From: Candidatus Omnitrophota bacterium
GTDB taxonomy: Bacteria; Omnitrophota; Gorgyraeia; JABMRG01
Assembly (NCBI GenBank): GCA_030593065.1
Contig: JAUVHV010000015.1
Coordinates: 1 to 37,659, forward strand
Length of the DNA stretch: 37,659 nt
Direction: 5' to 3'
Both the position numbers and the translations under genes were made by a program. Shown here piece after piece: positions 7,638 to 14,723 of the stretch (its first letter is position 1; each line of letters starts with the position of its first letter). The notes beneath the pieces were generated by a model. It did not search any database. It saw only the letters and a list, made by a program, of their open reading frames with translations, and was not told the origin of the DNA.

Positions 7638-8372
7638 TTAGCACTTAGAGGCAGCTACGTGTTTTTCTATATACTCTATAACCGTCTCCTGCGCATAAGA
7701 AGAGAGGCCTGTAAAGACTACCCCCATTCCGGGATAGAGTTCAGGTTGAAGCTCTTTATCAGCAAGCCATATCACAATACCCTGAAACTGTTTTGGATCC
7801 TGGCCTTTTTTAAAAATAATCTCCAGTAATACCTCGCTGCCTAAAGGTAATAGCTCCATAGAGCGCATAAATAGGCCGGCGCCACTTAGATTGGCCATCC
7901 TGCCTGAATAGAGGCCGCCTTCGGGCTTCTGGCGTGGACCTTTAATTAACCTGTATACAATAGGCATATCGAGAGCAAGCCTCATAAAACGCCTACGCCA
8001 TGGCTGTTCAAGTACCTTTCGCTTATTGACAGCTGCCTTGTGCGTAAAATCTTCGAGCGCCTCATCAAGGTTGTTATATATTTCAAAAATGTCATCAAGT
8101 TTAACTATCCTGAATAGCTCCTGTACATGAAGCGATATGCCGCATAATTTCATTGCGCATTTATTTTTTAACGCATTCTTATAGCTTATGGCCAGCACAG
8201 AAAGGCCGTTGTAATCTATAAAATTAATATCCTTCATATCAATTACTATTTTCGAGGTTCCCTCTTCAAGCAATTTACCTACTGTCTCTATAAGCTTGGA
8301 TGAGTTAATATTGATCCTGCCTTCTATGTTTAAGACAGCTATATCCTTTATATGTTTCAGCTTTATTTTCAT
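7638..8372 (-). CDS. STAS-PilZ fusion protein
   Basis: The 244-aa protein joins an N-terminal STAS domain (about 1-108, anti-anti-sigma-like) to a C-terminal PilZ domain (about 125-240). PilZ has both c-di-GMP signatures: R127-R131 (RxxxR in RRRFMR) and N161-G166 (NLSGAG). STAS proteins such as SpoIIAA are switched by phosphorylation of a Ser in 'DSSG'. Here the loop reads FIDYNGLS, so Y54-N55 replace it and classical phospho-switching is unlikely. c-di-GMP binding could instead control the STAS domain. It lies just upstream of the riboswitch-controlled sigma operon, suggesting a partner in the same response, though physical contact is inference. Confidence 0.88.
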   Translation of the reverse strand: MKIKLKHIKDIAVLNIEGRININSSKLIETVGKLLEEGTSKIVIDMKDINFIDYNGLSVLAISYKNALKNKCAMKLCGISLHVQELFRIVKLDDIFEIYNNLDEALEDFTHKAAVNKRKVLEQPWRRRFMRLALDMPIVYRLIKGPRQKPEGGLYSGRMANLSGAGLFMRSMELLPLGSEVLLEIIFKKGQDPKQFQGIVIWLADKELQPELYPGMGVVFTGLSSYAQETVIEYIEKHVAASKC

Positions 8373-8398
8373 TTCAGATCTTTTTCCTTGTCATTAAC

Positions 8399-8430
8399 AA
8401 AAAAAGGGGGGTTGGATATCCCCCTTTTAA
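8399..8430 (-). terminator. Intrinsic terminator
   Basis: A GGGGG/CCCCC stem flanked by A and T runs. On the minus strand it is followed by seven T and ends the PilZ/secreted-protein unit; on the plus strand it has four T. It lies only 26 bp before the STAS-PilZ start, where no clear promoter is seen. Confidence 0.8.
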
Positions 8431-8470
8431 AAACATTACCTTGCATTCACCGAGATTATCCTTTTAAGCC

Positions 8471-8845
8471 TTATTCAAACGCCTCTTGCGTTCCCTTTAT
8501 CGGTGTTTTTATGGTTCCCTCTACTGCTGTATAACCTGTTTCAACGCTACCCTTAACAGGCACGACAACTACATCTTTTATCTTCTCAGGCTTACCTGTA
8601 ACAGTCTCAACAACACTGGTTCCTGTATCAGCAACTGTTGTAAGGCCCTGGTTCGCTGTACGCGTTACTGTATTAACTGCCTCTTTGGCAATGTTAAATG
8701 GCCAGACAACAAGGCCTTTGAGAAACTTTACAGCCTTATTCTCTTGCTGTACTTGTTCCTGCTGCGCATAGGCACCATTTACGCAAAAAATAGACACTAC
8801 TACCATCAACACCATAAACCCACATAAATTATTATATTTTTTCAT
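8471..8845 (-). CDS. Secreted small protein, possible relative of the TIGR04073-like protein
   Basis: The 124-aa product has a signal peptide (about residues 1-27, ending VNGAYAQ). The mature part contains GLVVWPFNIAKEAVNT and then short imperfect repeats with VxGxVETGYTAVEGTIKTP character. The GLVVWPFNI motif resembles GWVELPMNI in the TIGR04073-like protein at 9371-9724, so the two may be related. The ATG at 8845 is chosen because AGGAG lies 9 bases upstream and the stop of the PilZ gene (TGA, then one base) immediately precedes it, indicating coupled translation. The function is unknown; a periplasmic or envelope-associated role is likely from the signal peptide. Confidence 0.6.
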   Translation of the reverse strand: MKKYNNLCGFMVLMVVVSIFCVNGAYAQQEQVQQENKAVKFLKGLVVWPFNIAKEAVNTVTRTANQGLTTVADTGTSVVETVTGKPEKIKDVVVVPVKGSVETGYTAVEGTIKTPIKGTQEAFE

Positions 8846-8846
8846 A

Positions 8847-9266
8847 TCATTTTTCTCCTGATCTATAGATAGTATCACAAAGAAATTTCAAAAACGTATT
8901 CTTATTATCCTCTTCTATGCGTGTAAATATAATACCACAGCTATACTTGCCTGGTTTATCAGCAGCAATAACTCTTACTACCTTGCCGTTACAATGGATT
9001 GGATTTAAAGTATCAGGCGCGTGCATATCGATCGAAGTTTCAACGCCGGTTAAAAGCTTCTTATCAAGGTGTATCATCATGCCGCTGGCACTTACATTTT
9101 TTACATATGCCTTTATCTTTTCAACAGCGTCTTTCTTCCTGATGCTCAATATCGTAGGCACCGAAACATCTATTCGTATATAATACCTTTGCTCATTTTT
9201 ACCGGTTTGGCGGCTGTTCTTCCTCCTCTCCTTTAAAGAGCTTTTGTCTTTTTTACCCTGTATCAC
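8847..9266 (-). CDS. PilZ domain protein
   Basis: The 139-aa protein has a very basic N-terminus (1-25) followed by a single PilZ domain with the c-di-GMP motifs R27-R31 (RYYIR) and N57-G62 (NVSASG). It is a likely cytoplasmic c-di-GMP receptor. GTG at 9266 is the assumed start; AAGGAAG lies about 10 bases upstream. One base separates its stop from the start of the secreted-protein gene, so a c-di-GMP receptor and an envelope protein are co-translated. The output partner is unknown. Confidence 0.8.
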   Translation of the reverse strand: MIQGKKDKSSLKERRKNSRQTGKNEQRYYIRIDVSVPTILSIRKKDAVEKIKAYVKNVSASGMMIHLDKKLLTGVETSIDMHAPDTLNPIHCNGKVVRVIAADKPGKYSCGIIFTRIEEDNKNTFLKFLCDTIYRSGEK

Positions 9267-9285
9267 CTTATGAGGCCTTCCTTAC

Positions 9286-9336
9286 AAAAAAACGAAGCAA
9301 TATCATATACATTATATAAATTAGATATTTACTTCG
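9286..9336 (-). terminator. Intrinsic terminator after the TIGR04073-like gene
   Basis: Minus-strand CGAAG...AATATC pairs with GATATT...CTTCG across an AT-rich loop, then seven T. It separates the TIGR04073-like gene from the PilZ gene downstream. Confidence 0.6.
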
Positions 9337-9370
9337 CTTTTCACAGTATTAAATAATTACAGTTTGTGCC

Positions 9371-9724
9371 CTATTTTTCGTCAAATACAAATTCAGGCTG
9401 CAACACAGGGCTATAGTCCTGTGGCATAGGAAAAAGAAAGGTTACAGTATCATACGCGCCGGCGCCGGTTCTGACTACAGCCATTCCAACACCTTTTAAT
9501 GTTCCATATGTTATACCCATAAGGGGGTTATTGGTATCAACACTGGTATCATATATATTCATAGGAAGCTCTACCCAGCCGGTCACTATATTGACAATCC
9601 CCCTGCCCAGCTTCTTCCCCATCTTCTCTATAACACTACCTTCTTCCGCAAACGCGGGTAATGTTATTGCCGCAACACATAATACTAACATACAAGTTAT
9701 TATGAACCTTGTACTTTTTCTCAT
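9371..9724 (-). CDS. TIGR04073-like (exosortase-system-associated) secreted protein
   Basis: The 117-aa protein has a signal peptide (about 1-26, ending PAFAEE). Its mature sequence matches what I recall of the TIGR04073 family: KLGRGIVNIVTGWVELPMNI, then YGTLKGVGMAVVRTGAGAYD and a C-terminal PVLQPEFVFDEK. The family was named from genomes that carry exosortase/PEP-CTERM systems and is known from several envelope-complex phyla; its function is not established. The start has an AAGGA site. Its own TTGACA promoter and a downstream terminator make it a single-gene unit. No exosortase lies in this window. Confidence 0.75.
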   Translation of the reverse strand: MRKSTRFIITCMLVLCVAAITLPAFAEEGSVIEKMGKKLGRGIVNIVTGWVELPMNIYDTSVDTNNPLMGITYGTLKGVGMAVVRTGAGAYDTVTFLFPMPQDYSPVLQPEFVFDEK

Positions 9725-9742
9725 CTTTTTTCCTTTTTTTAT

Positions 9743-9771
9743 AGTCTATCAACCCTAAAGGCTTTTGTCAA
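9743..9771 (-). promoter_or_regulatory. Promoter of the TIGR04073-like gene
   Basis: Minus-strand TTGACA (9771-9766), 17-bp spacer, TAGACT (9748-9743). It is placed 18 bp before the start codon at 9724, with the ribosome-binding site between. Confidence 0.55.
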
Positions 9772-9825
9772 GACAAAAACCATCTTATCATATTTGACTC
9801 TTGCTACTTTTCATTAAAAGATTTA

Positions 9826-10599
9826 TCACTGGAATCTTTTTATATATTCTATATCCATTAAGAGGTCTTCGTTAGAATGCGGCTCAACTATTATAACAGG
9901 CCTCTCTTCATAAGCATCTATCTCTTCCAAAAAAGGCTCTATATCAACAGAACCTTTTCCCAATACAAGATGGAGGTCTTCTTTTCTGTCATTATCTGAG
10001 AGATGAACCTCGCCGATAGAACCTTTTGGGTATCTTCTTAAAATCTCTCTCCAGCCGCATGCTCCAAAGATAGTATAATGCGCCAGATCAAAGCAGGCCT
10101 TGAATAGAGGATACTCTTTTAAAATAGCTATAATCGCTTCCGGGGTATCGTCTTCTGAATTCTCTATATAGACTGTAATATTGCTCTTTTTTGCCTGGGC
10201 ATTTACATTATCCCAGACAATCTTTGAAAAATTAAACCAGTCGTTAAAATGCCTTTTATGATAAACCGGGTCATAATGGCTGTGTAAAACAATGTCGTTA
10301 CATTGCAGCCTGCTGCATAGCTTAATAGCGGATAAGATGCGCTCTTGTGACAGGCCTCTTACCTTCTTATCGGGGCTTCCAGGGCAGATATCCATAAAAG
10401 GGCCGTGAATCCTCTTCAGGATATTCCTCTCATTAAAACCGCGATTGATCCGCTCAATTTCCCGGGGCTTATAATTGTCAAGAAAATCCGCGTTTATACA
10501 TATTTCGCAATTTACATTTAAGCTTAAATAGTCACCGAGGCCATCGAGCAACCTGTGGATAGGCATATGGAAATAAAGCCTTTGAGGCGATATTATCAT
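9826..10599 (-). CDS. Sugar phosphate isomerase/epimerase-like TIM-barrel protein
   Basis: The 257-aa protein fits the xylose-isomerase-like/AP-endonuclease-2 TIM barrel. Barrel-strand motifs with likely metal ligands are visible: DIVLHSHYDP, ITVYIENSED (Glu), ACFDLAHYTIFG (Asp/His), GEVHLSDNDRKEDLHLVLGKGSVD (His/Asp) and VIIVEPHSNED (Glu). Such proteins act on sugars, sugar phosphates or abasic DNA; the substrate cannot be told from sequence. The gene starts 2 bp after the end of the PilZ gene upstream, so it shares that unit. Endonuclease IV is less likely because the protein is short and the motif spacing resembles the sugar-isomerase group. Confidence 0.75.
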   Translation of the reverse strand: MIISPQRLYFHMPIHRLLDGLGDYLSLNVNCEICINADFLDNYKPREIERINRGFNERNILKRIHGPFMDICPGSPDKKVRGLSQERILSAIKLCSRLQCNDIVLHSHYDPVYHKRHFNDWFNFSKIVWDNVNAQAKKSNITVYIENSEDDTPEAIIAILKEYPLFKACFDLAHYTIFGACGWREILRRYPKGSIGEVHLSDNDRKEDLHLVLGKGSVDIEPFLEEIDAYEERPVIIVEPHSNEDLLMDIEYIKRFQ

Positions 10600-10601
10600 C
10601 T

Positions 10602-11162
10602 TCAGAGCCTCTTTATTTCCCAGACTTCTCTGTCGAGTATATGCGCAATATTATCGATCTCTTTAATAGTGTGATCAATAACTTTTTTAAAATGTAACGC
10701 TTGGGCATGAGACTGTTCCATATCATAAAGCCTCCCACCCATATCCTTAAGCTGGTGATACATTTTCTTAAGTTCGAGGGCCTGGTGGTAATTGCGAAAT
10801 TTATTTTTAAGAAATTCCTTTATCTTTTTGTTATCGCCTCTCTTTATCTTTGTTATGGCAATGCCCATCCCGGGATAGTAGCCTACCTGCGAACGTTTGG
10901 CAATCCATGCAACCCTGCTCTCTAAAACAACGGGATCCGGGATGTTAGAGAGCGCCAGCTCTATCTTAAGCTCAGTACCAATGGGGAGCGGCTTCTGAAT
11001 CCTAACAAAAAAACCCCTCTGTGTCATATCCTTAGCCTCGAGAAGATAAGCGCTCAACACATGATGAGCTTTCTTATCCAACCTGCTGACCTTGACTTTT
11101 ATGTTAAGTGCCAACCTCTTTGCATGCCTTCTATCCTGCTTAGCCGCGCCTTTTAAAAGCAT
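10602..11162 (-). CDS. PilZ domain protein with C-terminal coiled coil
   Basis: The 186-aa protein has a PilZ domain (about 8-120) with R12-R16 (RHAKR) and D45-G50 (DMTQRG, Thr in place of the usual Ser), then a helical, probably coiled-coil tail (about 125-186) rich in Lys, Glu, His and Gln. It is likely a c-di-GMP receptor whose helical tail mediates dimer or partner contact. It begins 2 bp after the DUF6941-like gene stop and ends 2 bp before the sugar-isomerase-like gene, so all three are probably co-transcribed. Confidence 0.75.
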   Translation of the reverse strand: MLLKGAAKQDRRHAKRLALNIKVKVSRLDKKAHHVLSAYLLEAKDMTQRGFFVRIQKPLPIGTELKIELALSNIPDPVVLESRVAWIAKRSQVGYYPGMGIAITKIKRGDNKKIKEFLKNKFRNYHQALELKKMYHQLKDMGGRLYDMEQSHAQALHFKKVIDHTIKEIDNIAHILDREVWEIKRL

Positions 11163-11164
11163 CT

Positions 11165-11584
11165 TTATTTACCCGGGGTTTGTTGTGAAGGTAGAACCTT
11201 ATCAATGATCAAGGGGTACCGAACCTTAAGCTCATCATTTAAAAGCACTTCTACCGCATACTCTCCGGGAGCATTGAAACGGATATTATTAAAACGAGCC
11301 ACAATCCGGTGCTTTGCCTTAAGATCGGTTAGATTAAATTCAGTCTCTTTATCCTCTATAAGCTTGGTATTACCCGGAGCGACTATTCTGGTCTTCTGCT
11401 TGAAAACCCCCACCCCGCTACACCAGCAGTTTATAACATAGAGCACAGGATGCATTACAGGAAAAGTGGCCGCCCCTATAGTCTCAAAAAGCCCTATAAG
11501 TATAAATTTTCCATTATCCTCACGCCTTACATCATCACAGAGAATAGAAAAAAGCAACGTCGGTTCCATCTGATCATCTTTCAT
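11165..11584 (-). CDS. DUF6941-like conserved protein
   Basis: The 139-aa protein opens with PTLLFSILCDDVRREDNGKFILIGLFE, which resembles a conserved uncharacterised family (I recall it as DUF6941). The rest looks like a beta-sandwich, with 'APGEYAVEVLLND' reminiscent of an immunoglobulin-like strand pair. No catalytic motif or membrane segment is visible. It is first in a unit with PilZ and sugar-isomerase-like genes. The start at 11584 has no convincing ribosome-binding site and a -10 box 9 bp upstream; a second in-frame ATG 15 bases downstream is possible. Confidence 0.5.
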   Translation of the reverse strand: MKDDQMEPTLLFSILCDDVRREDNGKFILIGLFETIGAATFPVMHPVLYVINCWCSGVGVFKQKTRIVAPGNTKLIEDKETEFNLTDLKAKHRIVARFNNIRFNAPGEYAVEVLLNDELKVRYPLIIDKVLPSQQTPGK

Positions 11585-11593
11585 AATATTATA

Positions 11594-11622
11594 ATTATAT
11601 CAACTACAAGCTCTCAGCGCAA
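11594..11622 (-). promoter_or_regulatory. Promoter of the DUF6941-like/PilZ unit
   Basis: Minus-strand TTGCGC (11622-11617), 17-bp spacer, perfect TATAAT (11599-11594), only 9 bp before the ATG at 11584. A second TATAAT immediately follows. The short distance suggests a leaderless transcript. Confidence 0.45.
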
Positions 11623-11643
11623 GCAAATAAAGAGCAGTTAAGA

Positions 11644-11749
11644 ATATCTCTTATGCCTTTGCCTTTAGCAGCGCTTTGGCTTTTTTTGCCATGAACGTAA
11701 ATAGACGGCAAAAATACCTGCGCTGCGAAGGCAGAAGGCATGAGAGATT
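11644..11749 (+). repeat. Palindromic element, copy 2
   Basis: Same architecture as copy 1: a left arm with TCTCTTATGCCTTTGCC, inner TTTTTTTGCC, a loop with GTAAATAGAC, then GGCAAAAATACC and a right arm ending GGCATGAGAGATT. Arms pair over most of about 45 nt. No palindromic extension is seen in the flanks. It lies in the divergent gap between the DUF6941-like gene and the exeA-like gene. Confidence 0.9.
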
Positions 11750-11807
11750 ACATTTATTACTCATCCTGTGGAATTATTCAAAAGCTGGCGTTGGGTAATA
11801 TTTTAAC

Positions 11808-11837
11808 TTTACAAAGATAGCCATTGGCATATATAAT
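11808..11837 (+). promoter_or_regulatory. Possible promoter of the exeA/gspB-like pair
   Basis: TTTACA (11808-11813), 18-bp spacer, perfect TATAAT (11832-11837). The predicted start would fall almost on the AGAGG ribosome-binding site at 11843-11847, so the leader would be very short or the true start lies upstream. Confidence 0.4.
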
Positions 11838-11854
11838 ATAGCAGAGGTATATTT

Positions 11855-12673
11855 ATGTATAAAGAATTTTATGGCCTGAAAGAGAACCCCTTTAACGTAA
11901 CAAGCGATCCGCATTTTCTTTATATGAGCAGGCGGCATAAAGAAGCGCTTGCTTCTCTTATATATGGCATTGAAGAACGTAAAGGTTTTATAGAGATAAC
12001 AGGTGAGATAGGCACGGGAAAAACAACCCTCTGCCGAGCGTTGTTAAACAAGCTTAGCCCCAAGACAAAGACAGCATTTATACTCAATCCCCGCCTTTCT
12101 GAAATACAATTTATGAGAGCTGTTATAGATGACTTTGGCATAATAGCAAAGAATAATTCCAAAATCGAAATAATAAAAGCTCTCAACCAATTCCTGATAG
12201 AACAGCTTTCAACGGGTAACAACGTAGTACTAATCATTGATGAAAGCCAAAATCTGAATAAAAACCTGCTCGAAGAGATAAGGCTATTATCAAACCTTGA
12301 GACCGAAAAAGAAAAACTGTTTCAAATAGTATTGGTGGGCCAGCCGGAACTGAAAATAAAACTCAACTCCCCTGAACTGGCTCAGTTGAAACAACGAATA
12401 ACTGTAAGATATCATATACATCCCCTTGAAAAGGCTGATATAAAAAGCTATATAAACCATAGGCTTAATATTGCCGGCGCGGAGGCCGGGAGTATCTACT
12501 GGAATGATGATGCTATCAACGAATTATACAGCTATTCACAAGGCGTGCCAAGGCTTATAAATATAGCCTGTGACAGAAGTATGCTGCTTGGATATGTGGA
12601 TGAGATAAAGGCTTTTGATAAAGACATGATCTTAAAAGCAATCTCTGAAATAGAGAATACGGTATTACAATGA
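11855..12673 (+). CDS. ExeA/GspA-like AAA ATPase
   Basis: The 272-aa protein starts MYKEFYGLKENPFNVTSDPH, the hallmark of ExeA/GspA-type ATPases. It has Walker A GEIGTGKT (50-57) and Walker B VVLIIDES (124-131). These ATPases, with GspB, help place the type II secretion secretin through peptidoglycan, or serve related pilus or export systems. Classical ExeA has a C-terminal peptidoglycan-binding part; this protein stops after the AAA and lid region and has no membrane span. The stop overlaps the next gene (ATGA, 12670-12673), so the two are translationally coupled. No other secretion genes lie in the window. Confidence 0.85.
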   Translation: MYKEFYGLKENPFNVTSDPHFLYMSRRHKEALASLIYGIEERKGFIEITGEIGTGKTTLCRALLNKLSPKTKTAFILNPRLSEIQFMRAVIDDFGIIAKNNSKIEIIKALNQFLIEQLSTGNNVVLIIDESQNLNKNLLEEIRLLSNLETEKEKLFQIVLVGQPELKIKLNSPELAQLKQRITVRYHIHPLEKADIKSYINHRLNIAGAEAGSIYWNDDAINELYSYSQGVPRLINIACDRSMLLGYVDEIKAFDKDMILKAISEIENTVLQ

Positions 12674-13218
12674 GTATTATAAACGAGGCCTTAAAAAAAG
12701 CGCGTGAGAGGAAAAAGATAAAACCGGAAGCCGGTACCGTAGCACCTGACACTCTAAGTGAAAAATCCTGCCACAAGCCACCCCTGCGCCAAGGTGCGGA
12801 AGATAACAACCTAAAAATTAAAAAAGCCATTAAGAATAAAAGGGTGATGTTTTACCCGTTTATCTATATTACCGGAATCTTCGCTCTTGTACTCCTTGGA
12901 ATTATAATTTTTAAAAATAACACCGCAAACAATTATCCTGCTGAAACAGCGCCCAAACCGGCTGCCCAAACCCTCTCCACTCTACCAGCAGAAACTGCTA
13001 ATAGCGCAGCCCTAACACTACCTCAATATACTGAAACTGATACATCAAGTTTTTTACTAACCGGCATTATCCATGGAGAAGGCGCTCCCATGGCTATTAT
13101 AAATGGCTCTGTCTACATGACAGGGGATACGATAGGCAGTGCTAGAATTTCAAAGATAATGAAAAATACAGTTATTATGGAAGATAACGGAAAAGAGTTG
13201 AGACTGAGAGTAAAATAG
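12670..13218 (+). CDS. GspB-like general secretion pathway protein
   Basis: The 182-aa protein has a cytoplasmic N-terminus starting MSIINEALKKARERKK, one membrane span (about 61-81), a Pro/Ala/Thr-rich periplasmic linker and a C-terminal GspB-type domain (about 125-182; 'FLLTGIIHGEGAPMAIINGS' followed by 'TGDTIGSARISKI'). GspB pairs with the GspA/ExeA ATPase in secretin assembly, matching its coupled upstream neighbour. The MSIINEALKKA start also occurs in chain-length and exopolysaccharide-associated proteins. A short GCGCA/TGCGC hairpin follows the stop, without a strong T-run. Confidence 0.75.
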   Translation: MSIINEALKKARERKKIKPEAGTVAPDTLSEKSCHKPPLRQGAEDNNLKIKKAIKNKRVMFYPFIYITGIFALVLLGIIIFKNNTANNYPAETAPKPAAQTLSTLPAETANSAALTLPQYTETDTSSFLLTGIIHGEGAPMAIINGSVYMTGDTIGSARISKIMKNTVIMEDNGKELRLRVK

Positions 13219-13235
13219 CGCAGTTTGCGCGCCAA

Positions 13236-14720
13236 CTAAAAACTTTTATTGACCGCCTTAAGAAATGCCATTACCACAACAGGGTCAAACTGGGTACCGC
13301 TGTTTATTTTTATCTGCTTGATAGCCTTGTCCTTGCGCATAGCTTTCCTGTAAGGCCTGTTTGATGTCATGGCTTCATACGCATCTGCTACAGCTATAAT
13401 CCTCGATTCTATTGGTATCTGTTTTCCTTTTAAACCCTCAACATACCCTTTTCCGTCATAGCGTTCATGTTCATGATAAATAATTGGTATAATATGTTTT
13501 AGGCGCGGGAGATGCTTTAATATAGTAACCGCGTAAAGAGGGTGTTTCTTTATTATCTCCCATTCCTTATCTGTAAGTGCGCCGGACTTAAGCAGTATCT
13601 TATCCGGTACGCCTATCTTGCCTATATCATGAAGCATGCTTGAAAGCCTGGTTGTTTCAATAGCATCTTCAGAAAGCTTTAATTTTTTTGCTAAGACCAA
13701 GGCAATCTTTGCTACTCTGTGCGAATGGCCATGCGTATAATGGTCACGGGCATCTATGGCAGCGGCTAAAGATACAATGGTGCCCTCATATAACGCGTGA
13801 ACCTCCTCAAAAAGACGATAATTACTTATCGCTGTTCCAGCCTCGCAAGCAAGTATCGAGAGCAACTCGACATCTTCTCTATCAAAAAAGGGCTTATTAT
13901 GGCGTTTAGCGAGATTTAAAACCCCTAAAACCGTACTATCAGCCATAAGCGGTATACTAATCGAGGATTTCAAACCTAACCCGCGCAAAAACTTTTTCAG
14001 ATATATCGAAATCTCATGCCCTTTGCTTATAATAATTGGTTTTGCTGTCTTGGCAACCTTTCCTGCTATACCCTCACCAAGCCTTACCCTGGTACTGGCA
14101 ACTATCTTTTTAGGTATACCTACAGAGCTTTTTATATGCAAAAAACCGTCTTTTTCCATAAGCATAAGAGAAGCTCTGTCAGAATCGCTCTCTATAACAG
14201 CTGCCTCAATGATAAGGTCGTAAAGCTTATCCTGATTATTAACAGTAATAAGCTTTTTACCATATTTCATTATAGTCTCCAACTTGGCAAAATTCCTTTT
14301 CTTATATATGTCGGAGAAACAGATAATAGCGCAATCTACCTGATTGGCTATAATGTCAAAAGCAATTTTTCTTTTTTCATGGGCATCCATGTATTTGTCA
14401 GAGAACATCTCATCAAGTATGGCACGTAAAATCATAAGCCCTTGTATGCTGTCTGTGGCACTCGACGCGCTAAGGTAATCTTTAAAAACAAGCTTCTTGA
14501 TTATAAGTTCACATGATTTTACACGCGGATTTTCTATATCTGTGACAAAGGACTTAATAATCGCCGACATTCCAGATTCATGAACTTTTCTCGGGATGAT
14601 AACCCTGTCTTTCTGATAACCAGGCACATTAAATATAGATAAAGACCAACGCTTTACTATAAGTTTGCTATTAGCCTCTAAGAATTGAGCTACCTCTTTT
14701 TTCATCAGCCTGTTATTCAT
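13236..14720 (-). CDS. GAF-HD-GYP protein (putative c-di-GMP phosphodiesterase)
   Basis: The 494-aa protein has an N-terminal helical region, a GAF sensor domain (about 155-300) and a C-terminal HD-GYP domain (about 310-494). The metal motifs H332, HD at 364-365 (LHDIGKIG) and H393 are present. Two conserved places differ: the HHE motif reads HEHERYDG (E417 where the first His is expected) and GYP reads GYV (425-427). HD-GYP enzymes hydrolyse c-di-GMP or 3'3'-cGAMP; activity is plausible but the substitutions need testing. It starts 3 bp after the stop of the SPOR-protein gene and ends convergently with the gspB-like gene. Confidence 0.88.
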   Translation of the reverse strand: MNNRLMKKEVAQFLEANSKLIVKRWSLSIFNVPGYQKDRVIIPRKVHESGMSAIIKSFVTDIENPRVKSCELIIKKLVFKDYLSASSATDSIQGLMILRAILDEMFSDKYMDAHEKRKIAFDIIANQVDCAIICFSDIYKKRNFAKLETIMKYGKKLITVNNQDKLYDLIIEAAVIESDSDRASLMLMEKDGFLHIKSSVGIPKKIVASTRVRLGEGIAGKVAKTAKPIIISKGHEISIYLKKFLRGLGLKSSISIPLMADSTVLGVLNLAKRHNKPFFDREDVELLSILACEAGTAISNYRLFEEVHALYEGTIVSLAAAIDARDHYTHGHSHRVAKIALVLAKKLKLSEDAIETTRLSSMLHDIGKIGVPDKILLKSGALTDKEWEIIKKHPLYAVTILKHLPRLKHIIPIIYHEHERYDGKGYVEGLKGKQIPIESRIIAVADAYEAMTSNRPYRKAMRKDKAIKQIKINSGTQFDPVVVMAFLKAVNKSF

Positions 14721-14723
14721 ATA

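Noticed and set aside
13216-13235. Terminator after the gspB-like gene (GCGCA/TGCGC hairpin)
   Set aside because: The stem is only five pairs and is not followed by a T-run on either strand, so it was not listed as a terminator.
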